From Pseudomonadota bacterium (GTDB lineage Bacteria > Pseudomonadota > Gammaproteobacteria > JAADHS01): a DNA stretch of 42,988 nucleotides. Position 1 is the first letter of the stretch. The number at the start of each line of letters is the position of its first letter. The notes beneath the pieces are model-generated. The model was not told the DNA's origin. It was given only the letters and a program-made list of their open reading frames with translations, and did not search any database. Below, piece by piece: positions 36,829-42,988 of this stretch. Location: positions 1 through 42,988 of the forward strand of contig JAKACW010000035.1 of the NCBI GenBank assembly GCA_021821045.1, read 5' to 3'. The position numbers and the translations under genes were made by a program.

Positions 36829-36858
36829 TTGACTCGGTCATGCGCCAAAGCCTATAGT
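36829..36858 (+). promoter_or_regulatory. Promoter of hipBA
   Basis: TTGACT (36829-36834) and TATAGT (36853-36858) with an 18-base spacer give a good sigma-70 promoter, with start expected near 36865. It lies between operators 2 and 3, so binding to both would block it. Confidence 0.65.
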
Positions 36859-36875
36859 TTCGCCAATTGGAGAAA
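36858..36875. promoter_or_regulatory. Putative HipB operator 3, overlapping transcription start and ribosome binding site
   Basis: TTTC-N10-GAAA palindrome with centre GCCAATTGGA; flanks extend it to perfect ATAGTTTC/GAAACTAT arms. It covers the expected start site, and its right half contains GGAG (36869-36872), the ribosome binding site of hipB. Confidence 0.65.
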
Positions 36876-36880
36876 CTATT

Positions 36881-37174
36881 GTGGCCCGAAAAATCACACC
36901 TACGCCCTTACCCGCTTCGCCCACCATCGAATCACTCGCCGATTTTGGCGCCTTCATCCGCAGTATGCGCACCCAGCAGCAGCTACGGATCGATGACGCC
37001 GCCGCCCTGTGCGGTGTGTCGGTTCAATTGCTTTCCGATTTGGAGAATGGCTGCCGCGCCGTGGGACTCGACAAGGCGCTGGCCGTGGCCCGCCAACTGG
37101 GACTGGCCATTATTGCCGTGCCCAAGTCCGCCCTGGCCCACACGCTGAGCTGCATCGAGCACGAGCAACCATGA
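36881..37174 (+). CDS. hipB: HipB-like antitoxin, XRE-type repressor
   Basis: A 97-aa helix-turn-helix protein (HTH about residues 32-77, LRIDDAAALCGVSVQLLSDL). Family role: binds and neutralises HipA and represses the operon. GTG start at 36881 with GGAG eight bases upstream. Its stop overlaps the hipA ATG by four bases. Three operator-like palindromes and a promoter lie in the 150 bases upstream, as expected for autoregulation. Confidence 0.88.
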   Translation: MARKITPTPLPASPTIESLADFGAFIRSMRTQQQLRIDDAAALCGVSVQLLSDLENGCRAVGLDKALAVARQLGLAIIAVPKSALAHTLSCIEHEQP

Positions 37175-38514
37175 CCATTCACAGCCTCGCCGCCTGGATC
37201 GGCCGGCACAAAGTCGGCACCCTGCGCTACCACGACGATACCGGCCGCTTCGCCTTTGATTATGACGGCGACTGGACGGCAAATCCCGCTGCATTTCCGA
37301 TCTCGCCGGCGTTGCCGTTTCAGCGACCGGTCGGCCCCGATGGCGCGACCCAGACTGATGAACTCCACTCGGTCAACGTGCGGCGTTTTTTTGAAAACCT
37401 GCTGCCGGAAGGAAAGTCGCTCGAAGATGCCGCGGCGGCCCACGGCGTGTCCAAAGGCAATCTGTTCGGCTTATTGCGCTGGGTCGGCAAGGAAAGCACC
37501 GGCGCGCTGAGTCTGCTGCCGGAACAAACGACACCGCCAGAACTTGACGATTCGACACGCGAGATCACGTTTGCTGAATTGTCCGAACGCATCCGCGATC
37601 GCGCCAATCGACCCTTCAACGTATGGGATGGACGCGTGCGCATGTCGATCGCGGGCTATCAGGACAAGCTGGCGGTGTTGGTGAGTGACGACGGCCGCCT
37701 CTATCTCGTCGAGGGAAATCTCGCCTCTACCCACATCCTCAAACCCGAACCTTTGAGCCCCAAACTCGCCAAGCTGGTGGCCAACGAACACTTCTGCTTG
37801 ACCCTCGCCGCCAAACTCGGCATCGCAACCGCGGAGGTGGACATCCTGCGCGTGCCGGAACCGGTGTTGATTGTTAAACGCTTCGATCGCGTTAAAAGTC
37901 AGCAATTCGTGGAGCGTCTGCACGCGGTAGACAGTTGCCAGGCGCTTAACCTCGGTGTCAGCCACAAGTACGAGCGCATTTTCGGCAGCGGTCGCGACGT
38001 CGCCCATATTCGCGACGGCGTCAGCCTCGAAAAGCTCTTCTCCATCGCGCCCCAAACCCAAAGCGAAGCCGCGACGCGGATGGGGCTCTTGCGCTGGACA
38101 TTGCTGCAATATCTGATCGGAAACAGCGATGCCCACGGCAAAAACGTTTCTTTCCTCGTCGAGCCTGGCGGACTTCGCCTCGCCCCCGCCTACGATCTGG
38201 CCGCCGTGTGCGTCTATCCCGACGTCGAGCATGAGCTGGCCATGGCCATTGGCGACGAGTTCGACGTGTCAAAAGTGCGCGCGTTCGACTGGGCCGACTT
38301 CGCCGCGCGCTGCGGCATAGAACGACGGCTGCTGGCACGAGAGATGAACCGCGTCGCCAAGGCCTTGCGCAAACATTTGCCCTCGGTTGTTGCTTTGCCA
38401 GACTACGCGACCGACGAGCGCGACATGGTACAGCGCATCGCGCGGTTTGCTTTGGCACAGACGGAACGAATGGAAAAAGACGCCAAGCAAGTCACGAAGG
38501 TACGGCTCGACTGA
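37171..38514 (+). CDS. hipA: HipA-family serine/threonine kinase toxin
   Basis: A 447-aa HipA kinase. The N-terminal couple_hipA region is at about 5-105 (TDELHSVNVRRFFENLLPEG), S159 is in SIAGYQDKLA (the regulatory gate loop), K191 is in STHILKPEP, the catalytic loop is GNSDAHGKN (D320) and the metal motif YDL (D342). All key residues are present, so it should be active. HipA of E. coli phosphorylates glutamyl-tRNA synthetase and induces persistence; the target here could differ. The frame is open upstream, but the ATG overlapping the hipB stop is the clear start. Confidence 0.92.
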   Translation: MTIHSLAAWIGRHKVGTLRYHDDTGRFAFDYDGDWTANPAAFPISPALPFQRPVGPDGATQTDELHSVNVRRFFENLLPEGKSLEDAAAAHGVSKGNLFGLLRWVGKESTGALSLLPEQTTPPELDDSTREITFAELSERIRDRANRPFNVWDGRVRMSIAGYQDKLAVLVSDDGRLYLVEGNLASTHILKPEPLSPKLAKLVANEHFCLTLAAKLGIATAEVDILRVPEPVLIVKRFDRVKSQQFVERLHAVDSCQALNLGVSHKYERIFGSGRDVAHIRDGVSLEKLFSIAPQTQSEAATRMGLLRWTLLQYLIGNSDAHGKNVSFLVEPGGLRLAPAYDLAAVCVYPDVEHELAMAIGDEFDVSKVRAFDWADFAARCGIERRLLAREMNRVAKALRKHLPSVVALPDYATDERDMVQRIARFALAQTERMEKDAKQVTKVRLD

Positions 38515-38584
38515 GTGCGCAGCGGCGGGTTTGGAGTAACATGGACACGAAGAATTGCGCATGATGCGCGTTCGGGGAGGAACC

Positions 38585-39499
38585 GTGGACAAATCCAAGT
38601 TTTCCTGCAAGGCATTTGCCGTTCGGCTGCTTGCCATCGCGTTGTGGATCGACGCCGCGACCCCAGCCATGGCCCAACAAAGCGGTAAGATCAGCTATCC
38701 GGCTCTGGGCATCGAATTCGAGGTGCCGGACGGCTGGATCGGCCAAGAGTCCGCCGATGGATTTCTCATCGGCTCCAACACCGAGCCCGGCATGATTGTG
38801 CTGAGCACTCACGAACACAAAGATCTCGCAGCGCTAAAACAAGAGGCCGAGCAGGGCATCGCCGAGGAAGGCGGCAATGTCCTGCGCAAGAGCACCGACT
38901 TCGTTGCCATCGGCGATAACGCCACCGCAGCCGAGTTCAGCGGCACGGTCGAAGGCCAGGACGCCAAAGCCTATATCGCGGGCGTCATCAATCCCCACGG
39001 CGCCGGCGTCACCGTCATGGCATTGACCACGACAGACGCCTATGGCCCGCGCTATTCCCAATTGGTGACGGAGATCGTCGAAAGTTTGCGCTTCGCCAAA
39101 CCGGTGGAATCCAGCGCCGTAACCGAATGGCGGCAAGCGTTGACCGGCGCCAAACTCACCTATCTCGAGTCTTACCGCAGCTCGGGCCCGAGCGTCGACG
39201 GCTTCGCCACCGGCGGCGGCTACAGCACCCAAATCGTCATCCGGCTGTGCGGCGACGGCACCTTCACCGATTCCAGCAACAGCAGCATGTCCATCGACAC
39301 CGGCGGCGCATTCGGCAGCTCCAGCGGCCGCGACCAAGGCGCGGGCCAGTGGTCCGTCATCGGCAACGTTCAGGGCGGCGCGACGCTGAAACTCGACTAC
39401 CCGAATGGCGACGTCGCGCAGTACGCGTTGGACTACCGGGATCAAAAAACCTATCTCAATGGCACGCGGTATTTTCGGACGCAGGATGCGGGGTGTTGA
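38585..39499 (+). CDS. Secreted protein of unknown function
   Basis: A 304-aa protein with a signal peptide (about 1-31, ending PAMAQQ). The GTG at 38585 is chosen because GGGGAGGAA sits directly upstream; a TTG at 38555 is the only earlier start in the window of this frame. Residues 35-170 look like a PsbP/DcrB-type fold (IEFEVPDGWIGQES, GMIVLSTHEH), while 180-304 are Gly/Ser-rich and beta-rich (GDGTFTDSSNSS, QGGATLKLDYPNGD). Its last 13 codons are repeated at 40278-40317, beyond the HepT-MntA genes. Function unknown. Confidence 0.75.
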   Translation: MDKSKFSCKAFAVRLLAIALWIDAATPAMAQQSGKISYPALGIEFEVPDGWIGQESADGFLIGSNTEPGMIVLSTHEHKDLAALKQEAEQGIAEEGGNVLRKSTDFVAIGDNATAAEFSGTVEGQDAKAYIAGVINPHGAGVTVMALTTTDAYGPRYSQLVTEIVESLRFAKPVESSAVTEWRQALTGAKLTYLESYRSSGPSVDGFATGGGYSTQIVIRLCGDGTFTDSSNSSMSIDTGGAFGSSSGRDQGAGQWSVIGNVQGGATLKLDYPNGDVAQYALDYRDQKTYLNGTRYFRTQDAGC

Positions 39500-39500
39500 G
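39462..39500 (+). repeat. Direct repeat copy 1 (3' end of the secreted-protein gene)
   Basis: The bases from 39462 to 39488 are identical to 40278-40304 (27 of 27), and similarity goes on through TGTTGA with a C to G change and one extra G in copy 2. This copy holds the last codons and stop of the 38585-39499 gene. Confidence 0.85.
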
Positions 39501-39533
39501 GGATCATGCTCCGGCAAAACCGGCGCACACGGG

Positions 39534-39890
39534 CTATTTGCCCAAAGCTTTTCCAAGCTCCTTGGCCAACGCTGGCAAATCGCTTTGCACGGTCTGCCAC
39601 AAAATATCAAGATTGATATCGAAGTAAGCATGGATTAGTCGGTGGCGCATTCCGATGATCTCGGGCCAGGGAATGTTCGGATAGGTATCGCGCGTCTCCT
39701 TCGCGACTTGGTTCGCCGCCTCGCCGACAATCTCGACCGCCTTTACGAGTGCAAAAACCAACATTTGGTCGGAGTCGAGATCCGAACGAGAGCGTGACCT
39801 CGCAAACGCGATCGCTTGTTCGGCGGCGTCGAGCATATGCCGGAGACGCACTTCATCCGATTTCGGCAAACTCGACCTCCGCTTGTTCAT
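39534..39890 (-). CDS. hepT: HepT-family toxin (HEPN RNase)
   Basis: A 118-aa helical HEPN protein with the R-x4-H-x-Y catalytic motif intact (RHRLIHAY in GMRHRLIHAYFDINLDI). Family role: an RNase toxin whose motif tyrosine is AMPylated and silenced by MntA. Conserved surroundings include VKAVEIVGEAANQV. The start is 39890 or 39899; both are inside the mntA gene (38-47 base overlap), so the two are translationally coupled with the antitoxin first. The pair is flanked by a 27-base direct repeat. Confidence 0.88.
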   Translation of the reverse strand: MNKRRSSLPKSDEVRLRHMLDAAEQAIAFARSRSRSDLDSDQMLVFALVKAVEIVGEAANQVAKETRDTYPNIPWPEIIGMRHRLIHAYFDINLDILWQTVQSDLPALAKELGKALGK

Positions 39891-40161
39891 AGACCTCATC
39901 TCGAAAGTAACGACTGAGGTCTTCCAAGGTCCGCATATCCACTCGCCGACCACCAAACATCTCCGACAGCTCGCGCTCCATCCGGGCAATACCCAGCAAC
40001 CCTGGAATGTGGTCAGCCTCAAACTCAACCAGAACATCAACATCGCTATCTGGCCGAAAATCCTCGCGGACAACGGAGCCGAAGAAGGCTAAGCGCGAAA
40101 TATGGTTGGCCCGGCAGTATGCGGCGAGCTTCTCCTTTGGGACGTCAATATGAACAGTCAT
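39853..40161 (-). CDS. mntA: MntA-family nucleotidyltransferase antitoxin
   Basis: A 102-aa minimal nucleotidyltransferase with the exact GS-x10-D-x-D motif (GSVVREDFRPDSDVDVLVEF), the AMPylating active site that modifies HepT. The ATG at 40161 (MTVHIDVPKEK) is the sensible start. It precedes and overlaps hepT, the usual order for this type VII system. All catalytic residues are present. Confidence 0.88.
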   Translation of the reverse strand: MTVHIDVPKEKLAAYCRANHISRLAFFGSVVREDFRPDSDVDVLVEFEADHIPGLLGIARMERELSEMFGGRRVDMRTLEDLSRYFRDEVYEQAEVEFAEIG

Positions 40162-40277
40162 TCTGTTGTTTGGCCTTCGAATTCCTAGCTGGGAAGGACA
40201 CTCTTGTCGAATTATAGCCAATCCACAGCAAGCGCCTCAATTTTGCGAAAACCCCATCATGGCAATTCTGCACGGAA

Positions 40278-40317
40278 GCACGCGGTATTTTCGGACGCAG
40301 GATGGGGGGGTGTTGAT
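40278..40317 (+). repeat. Direct repeat copy 2 (displaced end of the secreted-protein gene)
   Basis: 27 bases identical to 39462-39488, then the TGTTGA end with an extra G. No upstream part of the secreted-protein gene is present here, so this is only a fragment. It lies 816 bases from copy 1, just beyond the mntA upstream region. Confidence 0.85.
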
Positions 40318-40347
40318 TGAAAATTCAAATGGTTACCAATAGGCTAA

Positions 40348-40647
40348 ACATCGTTCAACTGTAGTCATCAGGCGCTTGAGACACACCGGCAAGAAATTCG
40401 CGAACTGGTTCGGCAGCGAAAGGCGTGCAATCCGCGCATCTTTGGCTCCGTCGTGCGCGGCGATGACGGGGATGGAAGTGATTTGGATCTTATTGTCGAC
40501 CCGTTGCCCGGCGCAACGCTATTCGATCTTGGGGGTCTGCAGGTCGAACTAGAGGCCCTTCTCGGTGTGCCAGTCGACGTTTTAACCCCCGGCGACATCC
40601 CCGAAGGTTTTCGTCGCAAGGCGATCGAGGAAGCCGAACCCGTATGA
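40348..40647 (+). pseudogene. Decayed MNT nucleotidyltransferase
   Basis: The frame carries an intact nucleotidyltransferase core: IFGSVVRGDDGDGSDLDLIVDP fits GS-x10-D-x-D, and LLGVPVDVLTPGDIPEGF follows. But no ATG, GTG or TTG lies between the in-frame stop at 40345 and the GS motif; the first GTG (40453) is two codons after it and would lose GS. The start appears lost by mutation or by the rearrangement just upstream (direct repeat at 40278-40317). The stop overlaps an ATG of a tiny partner frame (40644-40700). A rare start such as CTG at 40405 cannot be excluded. Confidence 0.55.
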
Positions 40648-40700
40648 CCGCCAAAATGAACAAGCGGATCGCCCAAGACAAAGCCAGTCGTTCCGCCTAA
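40644..40700 (+). pseudogene. Truncated partner of the MNT gene
   Basis: An 18-codon frame (MTAKMNKRIAQDKASRSA) starts in the ATGA overlap with the nucleotidyltransferase, where a HEPN-type toxin gene would be expected. It ends after 18 codons and has no toxin motif. It looks like the remnant of a lost partner, or could be just a chance frame. Confidence 0.3.
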
Positions 40701-41203
40701 CTCGGCCCCAAAAAATCCGACTTCCCAATCTCCACACCGTTATGGCGCAGGATCGCATACGCCGTCACGACGTGGAAGTAAACATTCGGCAGCGCCAGGT
40801 GCAACAAATACGGCATGCCCTTCATATTCACTTCGCGAGAACCAAGCTTGAAGCGAATATCCCGCTCATCCGAACCGTCGATCTGCGCCGGCTTGATCGT
40901 CGCCATGAAATCGATCGTTTTCTTCAGCCGCGCCACCAAATCAGGAAACGTTTGCTCGACGTCTTCAAAGCGCGGCGGCTCAACACCCGCCAATCGCGCC
41001 GTGCACCCCTTGGCATTGTCCGTCGCGACATAAATCTGCGTCTTGAGCGGCAGCATATCCGGATACAACCGGGCATTGATCAACACCGCGGGATCGATCT
41101 TCTTGGCCTCGGCATGGGCCGCCGCTTTCTGCAAAATCGCGGACAGATTCGTCAACGTGCGCGTGAATACCGGAACGGAAGCTTGATACATGGATACGGG
41201 CAT
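40697..41203 (-). CDS. DUF1993 family protein
   Basis: A 168-aa cytoplasmic protein of the DUF1993 family, a DinB-like four-helix fold. Recognised from the start MPVSMYQASVPVFTRTLTNL, NARLYPDMLPLKTQIYVATD and the ending HVVTAYAILRHNGVEIGKSDF. The ATG at 41203 has AAGGAGAA upstream; an open frame before it is not coding. Biochemical role unknown; the DinB fold often binds metal, but the classic three histidines are not obvious here. Confidence 0.88.
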   Translation of the reverse strand: MPVSMYQASVPVFTRTLTNLSAILQKAAAHAEAKKIDPAVLINARLYPDMLPLKTQIYVATDNAKGCTARLAGVEPPRFEDVEQTFPDLVARLKKTIDFMATIKPAQIDGSDERDIRFKLGSREVNMKGMPYLLHLALPNVYFHVVTAYAILRHNGVEIGKSDFLGPS

Positions 41204-41324
41204 GGGGTGTTCTCCTTGTTGGGAATTGTGGGGAGGTGAAACATTATAGGGTGACTCGGCAAAGGACGTGCAATTTTGGCCCGCCCGCTTGGGTTGGTGG
41301 TGCGGCAGCACCCAGCGCTCGCGA

Positions 41325-41420
41325 TTACGTGCCTACCGCGGCCGTTGCGTACCGTCCGTCGCCGCCGTCTTCGGCTTTGTCGATTTCTACAGGGATCCAG
41401 TTCGCATGGGTCCGGCTCAT
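41325..41420 (-). pseudogene. Short frame where the antitoxin's toxin partner would start
   Basis: A 31-codon frame begins in an ATGA overlap with the antitoxin stop at 41417, the exact place where a RelE/ParE toxin normally starts. Its translation (MSRTHANWIPVEIDK, then charged residues) has no toxin features. The toxin is either deleted or replaced by unrelated DNA. Confidence 0.3.
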
Positions 41421-41629
41421 TTGTATTTCTGCATCACCTCTTCAATCGTCATTGCCTTCATCTCCCCTCGCTCGTAGGCGTCGATTCTGCGCTCGACCTC
41501 ATCCATCCATACCGCGTCGATTTCCTTGTCGGACGAGTCGAGGCTTGCGAGCAAGCAATTTACCAGTTCAATTCTGTCGGTCGGCGACAACAGCAAAGCC
41601 TCGTCGAGAATCTTTTTGGGTTCATTCAT
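41417..41629 (-). CDS. Orphan addiction-module antitoxin-like protein
   Basis: A 70-aa protein of the addiction-module component family (TIGR02574/Unstab_antitox type), which usually precedes a RelE/ParE toxin: ILDEALLLSPTDRIELVNCLLASLD and W-M-DEVERRIDAYERGE. The ATG at 41629 is followed by a complete frame. No toxin gene follows; only a 31-codon frame at 41325-41420. Tandem palindromes at 41708-41745 lie 80-115 bases upstream and could be its operators. Confidence 0.75.
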   Translation of the reverse strand: MNEPKKILDEALLLSPTDRIELVNCLLASLDSSDKEIDAVWMDEVERRIDAYERGEMKAMTIEEVMQKYK

Positions 41630-41707
41630 GTTAGTGCGTCCTAATGCGCGCCGCTGGCGGCCGTCAATTATGAGGGAAGCTGGGCCGGACGAAATGCCAC
41701 CGTTAAT

Positions 41708-41745
41708 GTAGCAAAATTGGCTACGGTTGTAGCTAATCTAGCTAC
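41708..41745. promoter_or_regulatory. Tandem GTAGC-N7-GCTAC operators
   Basis: Two 17-base palindromes of the form GTAGC-N7-GCTAC occur at 41708-41724 and 41729-41745. Their starts are 21 bases apart, two turns of the helix. The second extends to perfect GTAGCTA/TAGCTAC arms. They lie between the orphan antitoxin start and the CRISPR array; an antitoxin operator is most likely, a role in the array's end is possible. Confidence 0.55.
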
Positions 41746-41801
41746 ACTTAGGTCGTCAACGACGTCAGAATCTCCGGCGTGGGAACAATTGGCCGTACAT
41801 C

Positions 41802-41837
41802 GTTTCGATCCACGCCCGCTCCGAAGAGCGGGCGACC
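41802..41837 (-). repeat. Solitary type I-C-like CRISPR repeat / stable hairpin
   Basis: Read on the minus strand this ends in GCGTGGATCGAAAC, the hallmark 3' end of type I-C-like repeats, and starts with GTCGCCCGC. Its core CGCCCGCTC / GAGCGGGCG (41813-41834) is a perfect 9-bp stem whose minus-strand loop is TTCG closed by C-G, the very stable UUCG tetraloop. Only one copy exists. It lies 21 bases left of the degenerate I-E terminal repeat. It may be a fossil of another array or serve as the 3' end hairpin of the I-E transcript. Confidence 0.5.
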
Positions 41838-41858
41838 GCGAACAAGATCGTTCCGCTG

Positions 41859-42988
41859 CGGTTCATCCCCGCGCACACGGGGGAAACGACTTCCGCACAC
41901 CGAACACACACGCTTAACCGGGCCTATCCCCGCGCACGCGGGGGAAACATGCCGTCAACCTGCGTCACTGTGCATTCAACGGGCCTATCCCCGCGCACGC
42001 GGGGGAAACCGGATCGTTAGCCTTGAGCGCCAGCCGCTCTTGGGCCTATCCCCGCGCACGCGGGGGAAACCACCTATCGACTACCCCGGCACCTACCCCA
42101 ACGCCCCTATCCCCGCGCACGCGGGGGAAACCAGCGAAGAAGAGGCTTTAAACAATCTTAGCGTGGCCTATCCCCGCGCACGCGGGGGAAACGGGTAGCA
42201 ATGCTACCTCTTCTTTTTCTTGGAGGGGCCTATCCCCGCGCACGCGGGGGAAACCCCGATAGCTTCCTCGAGCGCGGCGCTTGAGAGGGCCTATCCCCGC
42301 GCACGCGGGGGAAACGGTACGCCTTCCCATCCGAGATGAACAAGTCCGGGCCTATCCCCGCGCACGCGGGGGAAACGCGGCGCTTCGCTGGCCTGATGGT
42401 CGCGGCTGGGGCCTATCCCCGCGCACGCGGGGGAAACTTGTACGTCCGTGCGTTTCATTGCTTTCTCCAGGGCCTATCCCCGCGCACGCGGGGGAAACCC
42501 GTTTTGCTTGGTCCCGCGCATCGAGCATCAGGGCCTATCCCCGCGCACGCGGGGGAAACGGTAAGGCGTACTGGGCAACGTCCTGGGAGATGGGCCTATC
42601 CCCGCGCACGCGGGGGAAACAACGCGCCACAGTACGGCGGCTACTCACTACTGGGCCTATCCCCGCGCACGCGGGGGAAACTCTCGCTTCCGTCATTTGG
42701 TACTCTCACAAATGGGCCTATCCCCGCGCACGCGGGGGAAACCTGGTCATTAGCCTTGAGTGCTAATCGCTCTTGGGCCTATCCCCGCGCACGCGGGGGA
42801 AACAAAGGTGTCGGCGTCAAGGCCGCTGACATTGGGGGCCTATCCCCGCGCACGCGGGGGAAACGCGGACAAAAACGCGCCGCCCACCGTAGTGGCGGGC
42901 CTATCCCCGCGCACGCGGGGGAAACTCGGTCCAATCGCAATTGGGGTCGACGCGGAAGGGCCTATCCCCGCGCACGCGGGGGAAACAG
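41859..42988 (-). CRISPR. Type I-E CRISPR array, trailer end, 19 repeats in window
   Basis: 29-base repeats (plus-strand form GGGCCTATCCCCGCG, then CACGCGGGGGAAAC) start at 41859, 41920, 41981, 42042, 42103, 42164, 42226, 42287, 42348, 42409, 42470, 42531, 42592, 42653, 42714, 42775, 42836, 42897 and 42958. Spacers are 32 bases except the one at 42193-42225 (33). In canonical I-E polarity the repeat begins GTTTCCCCCGCG and ends GGGGATAGGCCC on the minus strand, giving the crRNA handle AUAGGCCC, so transcription is leftward. The leftmost repeat differs at five positions, as expected at a trailer. Repeats 42103 and 42164 have two and one changes. Leader and cas genes would lie to the right. Confidence 0.97.

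Noticed and set aside
41236..41420. Frameshifted RelE/ParE toxin downstream of the orphan antitoxin
   Set aside because: Minus-strand translation starting at 41420 shows no toxin motif, and I saw none elsewhere in this stretch.
41630..41858. CRISPR leader at the left end of the array
   Set aside because: Repeat polarity and the degenerate left repeat place the leader at the right end; this region is not AT-rich like a leader.
41779..42766. Open frames with repeated PRARGGN / IPAHAGET inside the CRISPR array
   Set aside because: They are translations of the repeats and spacers; a repeat protein is not supported.

Overview
The window reads as the chromosome of a GC-rich gammaproteobacterium. 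The order queA-tgt-yajC-secD-secF, the glyA-nrdR pair, the LpoB-like lipoprotein and REP-type intergenic repeats of the GTGGGAGCGG kind (familiar from the Xanthomonadales and relatives) all point that way; I cannot name the genus. Positions 1-16800 are mostly housekeeping or conserved: glyA and nrdR, a diguanylate cyclase, the queuosine/Sec operon on the minus strand, tRNA-Leu(CAA), an alpha-glucan phosphorylase, a degenerate double-receiver protein followed by CheR, and a GMC dehydrogenase with a Tat-signal small subunit.

Positions 16800-35400 are envelope and signalling genes separated by repeats: a REP cluster; a decaheme lipoprotein cytochrome with a very acidic tail; a run of GGGGTC palindromes; a minus-strand operon of a thermostable-hemolysin-family protein, an AMP-ligase, a heme-oxygenase-like di-iron oxidase, an SDR and a small exported protein; an OmpR-type two-component system divergent from an EptA-type lipid A phosphoethanolamine transferase; a receiver-HATPase protein; an LpoB/COG3014/YkgJ operon; a PstS-like binding protein convergent with a large sensor kinase; and a small Cys-repeat secreted protein.

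From 35400 to the end the window becomes accessory. A periplasmic broad-specificity amino-acid racemase is followed by a complete hipBA module with three evenly spaced operators. A HepT-MntA toxin-antitoxin pair lies between two copies of the 3' end of the preceding gene. Then come a decayed second nucleotidyltransferase locus, a DUF1993 gene and an orphan antitoxin with tandem operators. The window ends in a type I-E CRISPR array (19 repeats seen, 18 complete spacers) that runs off the right edge. Repeat polarity says it is transcribed leftward, so the left end is the old trailer end; cas genes and leader are not in view.

The most notable signals are: two spacers that match the same nine codons in two diverged relatives of one target gene; a solitary type I-C-like repeat with a UUCG-capped stem beside the I-E trailer; the gene-end duplication around hepT-mntA; the fatty-acid-type oxidase operon with a double direct-repeat regulator site; and the decaheme lipoprotein with its acidic tail.
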